In this document: positions 43,798-52,057 of the stretch, in pieces | Numbering within the stretch: position 1 is the stretch's first letter | Layout of the letters: each line of letters starts with the position of its first letter | Program-made: the position numbers and the translations under genes | Assembly (NCBI RefSeq): GCF_000025565.1 | Contig: NC_014121.1 | Span: forward strand, 1,860,001 to 1,924,000 | Direction: 5' to 3' | Length of the DNA stretch: 64,000 nt | Source: Enterobacter cloacae subsp. cloacae ATCC 13047 | GTDB taxonomy: Bacteria; Pseudomonadota; Gammaproteobacteria; Enterobacterales; Enterobacteriaceae | Notes under the pieces: model-generated | Seen by the model: the letters and a program-made list of their open reading frames with translations, nothing else | Database searches by the model: none | Told to the model about the DNA's origin: nothing

Positions 43798-44730
43798 ATG
43801 CAGAAACCATCGCTTATTCTGGCGCTCGCGCTGGCCTTTACCCCTGCCGTCTGGGCAGAGAATGTGAACATTAACGGCACCGGCGTGAGTATTGAGGCCA
43901 ACAAAACGCCGATCAATACCGCCAAAAACGGCGATGCCATCGCGCAGTTGCCGAAAGATTATCGCTTTGCCGTGCCGGGGAAATTCACCGTCGCGGTGGC
44001 GGGCCTCAATCAACCGCCGCTGACGGTTTTCTCGGATGACAACAAAACGCTTCTGGGAAGCGAAGTTGACGTGGCCCGTCTGGTGGCGGACAGCCTCGGG
44101 CTGGAGCTGAACGTGGTGCCAACCTCCTGGGAGGACTGGCCGCTGGGGGTGGCCTCCGGGAAATACGATGCGGCGATCAGCAACATCACCGTGACTAAAG
44201 CGCGTAAGGAGAAGTTTGATTTCGCCACCTACCGTAAGGATTCGCTCGGTTTTTATGTGAAATCAACCAGTTCAATCACATCCCTGCAGAAGGCGGAGGA
44301 CATTGCCGGGCTGCGGATTATTGTGGGCTCAGGCACTAACCAGGAGGCCATCCTGCTGGCATGGAACGCCGAAAACCTTAAGAAGGGACTGAAACCGTTT
44401 ACCCCGGTCTACACCAAAGATGATGCGGCACAAACGCTGGCGCTCCAGTCCGGGCGTGCGGATGCGTATTTTGGCCCAAACGTGATTGGCGCGTGGAAAG
44501 CGGCGCTGACCGGTAAAACCAAACTGGTGGGAAGCGTTGACGGCGGCTGGCCGAAGGCGGCGCATATCGCGGTGACGCTGAAAAAAGGCAGCGGCCTGGT
44601 GGAACCGGTGCAGACCGCGCTTAATGGCGTGATCAAAAACGGCGATTACGACAAAGTGCTGAACCGCTGGGGAGAAGGGGTGGAACGCATCCCGCAGTCG
44701 GAAGTCAACCCGGCCGGTCTGGGTGATTAA
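43798..44730 (+). CDS. Polar amino-acid ABC transporter binding protein (first copy)
   Basis: 310 residues with signal MQKPSLILALALAFTPAVWA. SBP family 3: FTVAVAGLNQPPLTVFSDDNKTLLGSEVDVARLVADSLGLELN and SGKYDAAISNITVTKARKEKFDFATYRKDS. Closely related to the binding protein at 46964 (shared WEDWPLG and RKEKFDFATYR segments). It probably captures an S-substituted cysteine, its oxide or N-acetyl form for the permease-ATPase encoded downstream. An extended frame into the upstream gene is not real. Confidence 0.88.
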   Translation: MQKPSLILALALAFTPAVWAENVNINGTGVSIEANKTPINTAKNGDAIAQLPKDYRFAVPGKFTVAVAGLNQPPLTVFSDDNKTLLGSEVDVARLVADSLGLELNVVPTSWEDWPLGVASGKYDAAISNITVTKARKEKFDFATYRKDSLGFYVKSTSSITSLQKAEDIAGLRIIVGSGTNQEAILLAWNAENLKKGLKPFTPVYTKDDAAQTLALQSGRADAYFGPNVIGAWKAALTGKTKLVGSVDGGWPKAAHIAVTLKKGSGLVEPVQTALNGVIKNGDYDKVLNRWGEGVERIPQSEVNPAGLGD

Positions 44731-44739
44731 GGAGGCGTT

Positions 44740-45249
44740 ATGAGCGAACAATTTCGTGACGTTTCGCCGGAAGATGCCGATCTTCAGCCCATCATCAATG
44801 GGCTGTTCGGTGAATACGCTGCCCGCTACGGTGACTATTTTTCGAAAGATGCTGAGGTCGAGCTCACCGAGTGGTATCTGGCGCCGCAGGGGCTGTTTAT
44901 CGTCCTGGAGCGTGACGGGAAGATTATTGCCACCGGGGCGTACAAACCCTTCGACGAACGCACCGCAGAAATCAAACGCATCTGGACGGACAAAAGCCTG
45001 CGTCAGCAGGGGCTTGCGGGGCGCGTGGTGCAGGAGCTGGAGCGCCGGGCGGTGCTGGCAGGCTACAGCCAGATCTACCTGACCACCGGTTTTCGCCAGC
45101 CGGAAGCGGTACGGCTCTATCTTAGCCAGGGTTACCAGCCGCAGTTCGATCTCAACCGCGATCCGGAAGAGTACAGCCAGCCCCCGTTTGATGGTCGGTT
45201 GCGTTTCACCAAAACGCTGGTTCGTGAAGCGTTAAGTAAAACCGCATGA
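44740..45249 (+). CDS. GNAT family N-acetyltransferase
   Basis: 169 residues. Acetyl-CoA-binding motif A: IKRIWTDKSLRQQGLAGRVVQELERRA (about 85-110), followed by IYLTTGFRQPEAVRLYLSQGYQPQ (motif B). AAGGAGG Shine-Dalgarno is seven bases before the ATG. It lies between transport genes of the operon. In the Bacillus ytm/yxe pathways a GNAT enzyme (YtmI, YxeL) N-acetylates the imported S-alkylcysteine before oxidation; the same role fits here. The substrate is inferred from the gene set. Confidence 0.85.
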   Translation: MSEQFRDVSPEDADLQPIINGLFGEYAARYGDYFSKDAEVELTEWYLAPQGLFIVLERDGKIIATGAYKPFDERTAEIKRIWTDKSLRQQGLAGRVVQELERRAVLAGYSQIYLTTGFRQPEAVRLYLSQGYQPQFDLNRDPEEYSQPPFDGRLRFTKTLVREALSKTA

Positions 45250-45255
45250 GGTACG

Positions 45256-46197
45256 ATGATGAGCAACGTTGAAACCATAAAAGTGGTCCCGGCGCGTTAT
45301 CCGCTACGGGCCGTCGGTGCCGTGGTGGCGCTGTTTGTCCTGGCGGTCGTTGTCCAGTCCGTCGCCTTTAACCCGCGCTGGGAGTGGTCTGTGTTTGCCC
45401 GCTGGTTCTTCGACCCGGTGATCCTTGAAGGCGTCGGCCAGACATTACTGCTGACGCTGATCGGCACCGCGCTGAGCGTGATTTTGGGCGGTATGCTGGC
45501 GCTGGCGAGACTCTCGTCATCCTGGCTGCTGAGCAGCCTGGCCTGGGGCTATATCTGGCTGTTTCGCTCGCTGCCCCTGATTGTAGTGCTGATCATCCTT
45601 TATAACTTTTCCTATCTCTACGACACGCTCTCGCTCGGGGTGCCGTTCACCGGCATGACCTGGGGCAGCTTTGAAACCATCAATGTGCTGGGGCAATTCT
45701 CTACCGCCGTTGTCGGGCTAACGCTGGTGCAGAGCGCCTATACCGCGGAGATCATTCGCGGGGGCTTCCTCGGCGTGGATCATGGTCAGTATGAAGCGGC
45801 CGCTGCGCTGGGGCTACCGGCCTGGCGTCGTACGGTGCGGATCATTCTGCCTCAGGCGCTGCGCACCATACTGCCGTCCGGGTTTAACGAAATCATCAGT
45901 CTCGCGAAGGGGACGGCGATGGTTTACGTGCTGGCCATGCCGGAGCTGTTCTACACCATCCAGATGATTTACAACCGCACGCAGGAGGTGATCCCGCTGC
46001 TGATGGTAGGTGCCGCCTGGTACCTGGTGATTACCACCGTGTTGTCCGCTATCCAGTATGGTGTTGAGCGGGGACTGGCCCGCAGCGAACGTCGCTCGGC
46101 GGTGAATCAGAACCGTACCCTCAGCCGTACCCGTACCCGTTCCCGTTCCGTCACCACCACGCCCGCACAGGAGCCCGTCCATGCAAGCCTCTCATGA
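45256..46197 (+). CDS. Polar amino-acid ABC transporter permease
   Basis: 313 residues (start at 45256, or one codon later). HisM/GlnP-type permease with an N-terminal span before the core and coupling loop DHGQYEAAAALGLPAWRRTVRIILPQALR at about 175-203. After the last span comes an unusual tail of about 40 residues rich in Arg, Ser and Thr (TLSRTRTRSRSVTTTPAQ) encoded by an imperfect CCGTAC/CCGTTC hexamer repeat. It probably works as a homodimer because only one permease gene is present. It overlaps the ATPase gene by 17 bases. Confidence 0.88.
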   Translation: MMSNVETIKVVPARYPLRAVGAVVALFVLAVVVQSVAFNPRWEWSVFARWFFDPVILEGVGQTLLLTLIGTALSVILGGMLALARLSSSWLLSSLAWGYIWLFRSLPLIVVLIILYNFSYLYDTLSLGVPFTGMTWGSFETINVLGQFSTAVVGLTLVQSAYTAEIIRGGFLGVDHGQYEAAAALGLPAWRRTVRIILPQALRTILPSGFNEIISLAKGTAMVYVLAMPELFYTIQMIYNRTQEVIPLLMVGAAWYLVITTVLSAIQYGVERGLARSERRSAVNQNRTLSRTRTRSRSVTTTPAQEPVHASLS

Positions 46198-46954
46198 AGG
46201 ACATATTTCCATTACCGGCGTCAGTAAATTCTTTGGTCGCCATAAAGCGCTCGATAACGTGTCGCTTGAGATCCCACCGGGATCCGTCACGGTGATCCTC
46301 GGACCGTCCGGCTCCGGTAAATCGACCCTGCTGCGCACCATCAACCACCTTGAGCGCGTCGACGAAGGGTTTATTCAGATTGACGGGGATTACATCGGCT
46401 ATCGCCGTCGGGGTGACAAACTCTACGAGTTAAAAGAGAAAGAGATCCTCAAACAGCGCGTCAATGTGGGTTATGTGTTCCAGAACTTTAATCTCTTCCC
46501 GCATCTCACGGTGCTGGAAAACCTGATTGAAGCGCCTGTCGCCCATAAAAAACTGAGCAAAAAAGAGGCCGTTGAGCAGGCGTATAGCCTGCTGGATGTG
46601 GTGGGGCTGCGTGATAAAGCGGATGCCTGGTCGCGCCATCTCTCTGGCGGGCAGCAGCAGCGCATCGCCATTGCCCGCGCGCTGGCGCTGCGTCCGCGAG
46701 TCATGCTGTTTGATGAACCCACCTCGGCGCTAGACCCGGAGCTGGTTGGCGAAGTGCTGGATGTCATCAAGAAACTCGCCCGTTCCGGCACCACGCTGGT
46801 GGTGGTCACCCATGAGATCGGTTTCGCCAGAGAAGTAGCGGATCAGGTGGTGTTTATGGTCGACGGTAAAATTGTGGAGCAGGGCAGCAGCGACGAGGTG
46901 CTGAACCGGCCATCGCACGCGCGAACGCGCCAGTTCCTTGCACGAGTCCTGTAA
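46181..46954 (+). CDS. Polar amino-acid ABC transporter ATPase
   Basis: 257 residues. Walker A GPSGSGKST (about 45), Q-loop VFQNFNLFPH, signature LSGGQQQR, Walker B VMLFDEPTSALD and H-loop VVTHEIGF are all intact. HisP/GlnQ/TcyN class. An insert YRRRGDKLYELKEKEILKQR after the second strand is usual for the cystine-type members. Energises the importer with the permease upstream. Confidence 0.92.
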   Translation: MQASHEGHISITGVSKFFGRHKALDNVSLEIPPGSVTVILGPSGSGKSTLLRTINHLERVDEGFIQIDGDYIGYRRRGDKLYELKEKEILKQRVNVGYVFQNFNLFPHLTVLENLIEAPVAHKKLSKKEAVEQAYSLLDVVGLRDKADAWSRHLSGGQQQRIAIARALALRPRVMLFDEPTSALDPELVGEVLDVIKKLARSGTTLVVVTHEIGFAREVADQVVFMVDGKIVEQGSSDEVLNRPSHARTRQFLARVL

Positions 46955-46963
46955 GGAGTACCC

Positions 46964-47851
46964 ATGAAATATGGACTTCTGGCAGGGCTGGCCTTTACCG
47001 CCGCCAGCCATGCCAGTATTAATTTAAAAGCCAACGAGCTGCCGCTGCCGGTGACGGTGGATCAGCAGGCGGTGGCGAAGATCCCCGCTCATTACAAATT
47101 TGTCGAGCCGGGAACCCTCACGGTGGCCATTTCTGCGCTTAACTCACCGCCGCTGGCCCTGCTTGCCAGCGACAACCGTACGCGAATCGGCAGCGATCCG
47201 GATATCGCACGGCTGCTGGCAGGCAGCCTGGGGCTAAAACTGAAGCTCGTTCCCACCGCCTGGGAAGACTGGCCGCTGGGGATCACTTCCGGGCGCTATG
47301 ACGTGGCGCTGGTGAACATTGCGGTGACCGAACAGCGCAAAGAGAAGTTTGATTTTGCAACCTATCGCGTCGATTCGCTGGCGTTTACGGTGAAATCCAC
47401 CAGTCCGGTGCAGGCGATTAACGGTCCTGAAGATCTTGCGGGTAAAAAGGTTATTGTCGGATCCGGCACCAATCAGGAGCGCATCCTGTTAGGCTGGAAC
47501 GAGGAGAATAAAAAGGCCGGGCGTGAGCCCGCGCTGCCGGTGTACCTGACGGATGATGCCTCGGGCAATCTTTATATTCAGTCCGGGCGGGCGGATGTGT
47601 TCTTTGGACCACAGTCGGTCGCGGCATATAAAGCCGCGCTGACCGGTAAAACGCGCGTTGTCGGGCTGGGCCCGAAAAAAGCGTATGTCGCCACGACCAC
47701 CAAAAAAGGCAATCAACTGGTCTACGCCCTGCAGGCCGCGCTGGACGGCGCGATCACGCGCGGGGAGTATCAGAAGGTGCTGGCGCGCTGGGGAGAGCAG
47801 GGCGAAGCGGTGACACACTCGGAGGTTAACCCGCCTGGGATCACGTATTAA
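46964..47851 (+). CDS. Polar amino-acid ABC transporter binding protein (second copy)
   Basis: 295 residues with signal MKYGLLAGLAFTAASHA. SBP family 3, paralogous to the product at 43798: WEDWPLGITSGRYDVALVNIAVTEQRKEKFDFATYRVDS against the equivalent segment there. Two binding proteins for one permease also occur in Bacillus (TcyJ and TcyK), which supports the family analogy; they may recognise different S-substituents or oxidation states. Last gene of the operon; the next gene, yncG, starts 41 bases later and may be read through. Confidence 0.88.
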   Translation: MKYGLLAGLAFTAASHASINLKANELPLPVTVDQQAVAKIPAHYKFVEPGTLTVAISALNSPPLALLASDNRTRIGSDPDIARLLAGSLGLKLKLVPTAWEDWPLGITSGRYDVALVNIAVTEQRKEKFDFATYRVDSLAFTVKSTSPVQAINGPEDLAGKKVIVGSGTNQERILLGWNEENKKAGREPALPVYLTDDASGNLYIQSGRADVFFGPQSVAAYKAALTGKTRVVGLGPKKAYVATTTKKGNQLVYALQAALDGAITRGEYQKVLARWGEQGEAVTHSEVNPPGITY

Positions 47852-47892
47852 TTGTGCTCTACACTTAGGATTTTCACTCCTGAGAGGGCAAC

Positions 47893-48510
47893 ATGATCAA
47901 ACTTTATGGTGCACCCGGCTGGGGCTCGGCAATCAGCGAAGTGATGCTGACTCTGGCAGACATCCCTTACGAGTTTATTAATGTGGACGGGTTTGATGCG
48001 CCCGGTCCGCAGCGCGAATTGCTGCAAAGACTCAATCCATTGTGCCAGGTGCCGACGCTGGCGCTGGAAAATGGCGCAATCATGACCGAAACAGCCGCCA
48101 TCGCCCTGATGGTGCTCGACAGGTGTCCCGATCTGGCGCCGCCCGTCGGACAGGCAGAACGTCAGCAATTTCAGCGCTTGCTTATCTGGTTTGTCGCGAA
48201 CGTCTATCCGACCTTTACCTATGCCGATTATCCCGAACGCTGGGTGCCTGACGCACCGGAACAACTGAAGAAAAATTGTATCGAATACCGCAAATCCCTC
48301 TATTTGTGGTTCGATAGCCAGCTCAAAGCGGCCCCGTTTGCGCTGGGTGAACAGCTTACGCTACTCGACGTCTATATTGCGGTCGCACGTACCTGGGGGC
48401 CACGGCATGCGTGGTTTGCCGAGAATACGCCAAAGATAACGGCCATTGCAGACGCCGTGTGTCAGCTTCCTGAACTGCACAAGGTGTTAAAGGCAAATGG
48501 CATTATCTGA
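47893..48510 (+). CDS. yncG: Glutathione S-transferase-like protein YncG
   Basis: 205 residues, the E. coli YncG length and sequence type. N-terminal thioredoxin-like domain (MIKLYGAPGWGSAISEVMLTLADIPYEF, then CQVPTLALENGAIMTETAAIALMV, the cis-Pro and Glu-Thr/Ser glutathione-binding motif) and a helical C-terminal domain. Whether it conjugates glutathione is not known. In K-12 yncG follows ansP. Here it lies directly after the thioether operon, where a GST would be a sensible source of S-conjugates; that link is speculative. Confidence 0.88.
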   Translation: MIKLYGAPGWGSAISEVMLTLADIPYEFINVDGFDAPGPQRELLQRLNPLCQVPTLALENGAIMTETAAIALMVLDRCPDLAPPVGQAERQQFQRLLIWFVANVYPTFTYADYPERWVPDAPEQLKKNCIEYRKSLYLWFDSQLKAAPFALGEQLTLLDVYIAVARTWGPRHAWFAENTPKITAIADAVCQLPELHKVLKANGII

Positions 48511-48547
48511 TAACGTGTAAACCTGATTCATAACAGGAAGCCTGCAC

Positions 48548-48778
48548 ATGCCACATGTAGATATCAAATGTTTTCCCCGGGATTTAAACGACGAACAAAA
48601 AAACGCGCTGGCGGCTGATATTGCCGAGGTGATAATTCGTCATTTCAACAGTAAAGACAGTTCAGTGTCGGTGGCGTTAAACCAGGTTAATCCTGAAGAC
48701 TGGAAAGCGCAGGTCTGGGACAGCGAAATTGGCCCGAAGCTGGATTCGTTGATTAAAAAGCCCGGCTATTCGATGTAA
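48548..48778 (+). CDS. pptA: 4-oxalocrotonate tautomerase-family protein PptA
   Basis: 76 residues, matching E. coli PptA (YdcE, 77). The catalytic N-terminal Pro follows Met ([13 protein letters not shown]), so removal of Met exposes Pro1 as base. C-terminal LIKKPGYSM is conserved. PptA tautomerises phenylpyruvate-type enols in vitro; physiological substrate unknown. Shine-Dalgarno AGGA lies nine bases from the ATG. Confidence 0.88.
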   Translation: MPHVDIKCFPRDLNDEQKNALAADIAEVIIRHFNSKDSSVSVALNQVNPEDWKAQVWDSEIGPKLDSLIKKPGYSM

Positions 48779-48955
48779 TTTTATTTGCCGGGCAGCGGCC
48801 TCGTTGACCCGGCATTTAAGTTTCTCCCGACATTTCGCAAAAATCGATAATACGATCCTGTGACGTTTCCGTTACACTTTCCCTCTCTAAAACTTTCACG
48901 AAATCATCTGGTAAGCACAGCAGTTGCGTTAAATTCAGTACAGGATAATTTTCTC

Positions 48956-49957
48956 ATGACAAAATTACCTCAGTTCTCACTCGCCTTTTTTCATCCTCGT
49001 TACTGGCTCAGCTGGACAGGCATTGCAGCGCTCTGGTGCATTGTGCAGCTCCCGTATCCCCTTTTATTAAGAATCGGACACGGGCTTGGTCGTCTGGCCA
49101 TGCGTTTGCTTCCCCGTCGTGTGGACATCGCTCGCCGCAACCTTGAGCTCTGTTTTCCCGACATGAAAAAGGATGAGCGCGAAAAGCTACTGCAGCGTAA
49201 TTTTGAATCGGTTGGCATGGGCGTCATCGAAACCGGGATCGCCTGGTTCTGGCCTGACTGGCGTGTGCGTAAATGTTTCAGCGTCAGCGGATATGAATAT
49301 ATGGAAGAGGCCCGGGCGCGCGGAAATGGCGTGGTGCTCATCGGTATGCATTTTCTCACGCTTGAACTGGGGGCGAGGATCTTTGGCATGCTCAACCCGG
49401 GTGTCGGTGTTTATCGCCCTAACAATAATGCGCTGCTGGACTGGCTGCAGACGCGCGGCCGTCTGCGCTCAAATAAAACCATGCTGGATCGCTACGACCT
49501 GAAGGGCATGATCCGCGCCCTGAAGCAGAATGACATTCTCTGGTACGCCCCGGATCACGACTACGGCAAAACCAACAGCGTGTTTGTACCGTTCTTTGCG
49601 GTTCCTGATGCCGCGACAACCGCCGGAAGTTATATGCTGGTGAAGAGTGCCAGACCGGCGGTGATCCCGTTCGTTCCACGCAGAAAGGCAGACGGCAGCG
49701 GTTACGAACTGATTATTCTTGAAGATATCGGCGAAACGCTGCATGGCGGTGATAAAGCGTCGGTAGCCACGCAAATGAACAGGGCGATTGAGCGCGCGGT
49801 GCTGATGGCGCCGGAGCAATATATGTGGTTGCACCGACGCTTCAAAACCCGTCCTGAAGGCCAGCCGGACAGATATGCGCGCAAAAAAAGCGTGGTCACT
49901 TCCAACAGTACTGTATCTACAGGCGACATGCCTGAACAGTCAGGCATTCAGCACTAA
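48956..49957 (+). CDS. Lipid A late acyltransferase, LpxL/LpxP paralogue
   Basis: 333 residues from [17 protein letters not shown]; the frame is open 32 codons further upstream without support. One N-terminal membrane anchor ([21 protein letters not shown]), then the HtrB-type acyltransferase core with the catalytic H-x4-E in [42 protein letters not shown] and [18 protein letters not shown]. LpxL adds laurate, and LpxP palmitoleate in the cold, to Kdo2-lipid IVA. This copy has about 27 extra residues at the C-terminus ([17 protein letters not shown]) not found in LpxL or LpxP and does not sit at either locus, so it is likely a third enzyme. Confidence 0.85.
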   Translation: MTKLPQFSLAFFHPRYWLSWTGIAALWCIVQLPYPLLLRIGHGLGRLAMRLLPRRVDIARRNLELCFPDMKKDEREKLLQRNFESVGMGVIETGIAWFWPDWRVRKCFSVSGYEYMEEARARGNGVVLIGMHFLTLELGARIFGMLNPGVGVYRPNNNALLDWLQTRGRLRSNKTMLDRYDLKGMIRALKQNDILWYAPDHDYGKTNSVFVPFFAVPDAATTAGSYMLVKSARPAVIPFVPRRKADGSGYELIILEDIGETLHGGDKASVATQMNRAIERAVLMAPEQYMWLHRRFKTRPEGQPDRYARKKSVVTSNSTVSTGDMPEQSGIQH

Positions 49958-49961
49958 AGTA

Positions 49962-49985
49962 TGCCCTCACCGTAACGTGAGGGCA
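49962..49985. terminator. Bidirectional hairpin between lpx paralogue and maeA
   Basis: Perfect nine-base stem TGCCCTCAC / GTGAGGGCA around CGTAAC in a 37-base convergent gap. No long T-run on either side. Confidence 0.5.
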
Positions 49986-49994
49986 GGCTGACGG

Positions 49995-51680
49995 CTACAG
50001 CGCAGCCCTGCGGTACGGCGCATAATCTGCTTGCCACCAGGTCTCTTCAATCCGCGCCAGCAATATCTCATCCTCCATGGCTGGCGCAACACCTTGCTCA
50101 ATGGCCGCTCTGGCGACGGCAAACGCGATATGGCGTGACACCGTTTCTATATGATCCACCGGCGGCAATAATCCACCTTTTTCGGTTGTCACCAGCGGCG
50201 ACTGCGCGGCCAGGCTGCGGCTTGCCGCCATCAGCATCTCCTCGGTGACCCGGCGTGCATGGCAGGCCAGAATACCCAGCCCCAGCCCGGGGAATACATA
50301 GGCGTTATTACACTGGGCAATATCGTACTGCTCGCCCTGCCAGAACACCGGCGCAAACGGGCTGCCGGTGGCGACGAGCGCGGCGCCCTGTGTCCAGGCA
50401 ATGAGATCCTGCGGTTGCGCCTCCGCGCGGGATGTGGGGTTAGAAAGCGGCATAATCACCGGACGCGGGCAGTGGCGATGCATCTCTTTCACAATCTCTT
50501 CGCTGAAGAGGCCCGGCTGGCCTGAGACCCCAATCATTACCGTCGGATGCGCGTTTTTAACCACGTCCAGCAGCGAAATATTGTTCGACTCAACCTGCCA
50601 GTCGCGGATCGCCTCGCGCGCCGTGAGCAGGTTTTTCTGGAAGTCGAGGAGGTTGGTCATATCGTCAGTCAGCAGGCCAAAGCGATCGACCATAAAGACC
50701 CGACTGCGGGCTTCGGCTTCGGTTAGCCCGTCATCCATCATCAGCGCCACGATTTTTTCGGCAATGCCGCAACCGGCGGATCCGCTCCCCAGGAAGACCA
50801 CGCGCTGATCGCGAACACGGGTCCCGGCAGCATGGGCGGCAGCAATCAGCGTGCCCGCGGTCACGGCGGCGGTACCCTGGATATCGTCGTTGAAACAGCA
50901 CAGCTGGTCGCGGTAGCGCTGCAGCAGTCTGGTGGCGTTTTTCTGCGCGAAATCCTCAAACTGCAGCAATACATTGGGCCAGCGCTGCTTCACGGTACTG
51001 ATAAACATGTCCATAAACTCGGCGTACTGATCGTCGCTGATGCGTGGGTGACGCCAGCCCATATACATGGGATCGTCCAGATGCTGCTGATTATTGGTAC
51101 CGACATCGAGCATAATCGGCAGGGTAGACGCCGGGTGGATCCCACCACAGGCGGTATATAACGAGAGTTTTCCAATGGGTATTCCCATCCCACCAATTCC
51201 CTGATCGCCCAGCCCCAGAATACGCTCTCCGTCGGTCACGACGATGACGCGAATATCATTGCGTGAGAAGCTTTGCAGCATTTCATCAATACGGTGACGA
51301 TTGGGCCAGGAAATAAACAGCCCACGCGCGCGGCGATAAATAGTTGAGAAGTGTTCGCACGCTTCTCCTACCGTGGGGGTATAGATAATGGGTAACGTCT
51401 CTTTCAGGTGCGAACGCAGCAGGTTGTAAAACAGCGTCTCATTAGTATCCTGGATATTACGCAGATAAACGTGGCGGGAAATATCGCTTTTAAAATGACA
51501 GAATTGTACCCAGGCGCGTTCGGTTTGTTCCTCGATGGTTTCAACGTTGTGTGGCAACAAACCGTGCAGATTAAAGTTATCACGTTCTTCTTTAATAAAT
51601 GCGAGCCCTTTATTTAATAACGGATTTTCCAGTAATACGGCGCCGCTATAAGGGGTATACAGTACTTCTTTGCGAGACAT
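49995..51680 (-). CDS. maeA: NAD-dependent malic enzyme (MaeA/SfcA family)
   Basis: 561 residues; E. coli MaeA has 565. It decarboxylates L-malate to pyruvate with NAD and a divalent metal. Seen: catalytic Tyr in [38 protein letters not shown], metal site [11 protein letters not shown] and [17 protein letters not shown], and NAD loop [13 protein letters not shown]. The protein is related to but clearly diverged from E. coli MaeA, so it may be a paralogue. It is divergent from a 2-hydroxycarboxylate transporter, which suggests a malate uptake-and-decarboxylation pair. Confidence 0.88.
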   Translation of the reverse strand: MSRKEVLYTPYSGAVLLENPLLNKGLAFIKEERDNFNLHGLLPHNVETIEEQTERAWVQFCHFKSDISRHVYLRNIQDTNETLFYNLLRSHLKETLPIIYTPTVGEACEHFSTIYRRARGLFISWPNRHRIDEMLQSFSRNDIRVIVVTDGERILGLGDQGIGGMGIPIGKLSLYTACGGIHPASTLPIMLDVGTNNQQHLDDPMYMGWRHPRISDDQYAEFMDMFISTVKQRWPNVLLQFEDFAQKNATRLLQRYRDQLCCFNDDIQGTAAVTAGTLIAAAHAAGTRVRDQRVVFLGSGSAGCGIAEKIVALMMDDGLTEAEARSRVFMVDRFGLLTDDMTNLLDFQKNLLTAREAIRDWQVESNNISLLDVVKNAHPTVMIGVSGQPGLFSEEIVKEMHRHCPRPVIMPLSNPTSRAEAQPQDLIAWTQGAALVATGSPFAPVFWQGEQYDIAQCNNAYVFPGLGLGILACHARRVTEEMLMAASRSLAAQSPLVTTEKGGLLPPVDHIETVSRHIAFAVARAAIEQGVAPAMEDEILLARIEETWWQADYAPYRRAAL

Positions 51681-52057
51681 GAATGACTCCTGAATTTCAA
51701 TAATCGGATAAGGTTCAGTTGCAGGCGCAGGTTTATTTATGTCTTTGGTTTCGCGCTAATCTAGCGGTTAAGGATCAGAGGCGTAGTGATAACGGTCACA
51801 GTCTTTCTGGTTTAATTAATTTCAAAACACCGATGCGGCGATTAAAAACTTTAGTTACGAAAAGATGAATTAAGTTATTTAAAAACAAATTCTCGTGCTG
51901 TTCACATTTCCGGCGAAATCGCCATGCTAATTTCTCGGTGAACCATTTTTATAAATGGCAATTTGAATACGATTAAATATTAAAGCTTTATTAAATACAG
52001 GCTAATTACGATTTATTCCTGTTTATTGATATCCGAACCTACTAATCCGGTGATTAT
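51681..52057. other. 377-base divergent promoter region of maeA and the 2HCT transporter
   Basis: AT-rich region with a good CRP site at 51785-51800 and otherwise no recognised element. Each gene has a long leader. A small gene is not evident. Confidence 0.5.
51785..51800. promoter_or_regulatory. CRP-binding site
   Basis: AGTGATAACGGTCACA matches TGTGA-N6-TCACA at nine of ten conserved positions. It is 105 bases before the malic enzyme start and 258 before the transporter start, so it may activate either or both, consistent with catabolite-controlled malate or citrate use. Confidence 0.65.
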
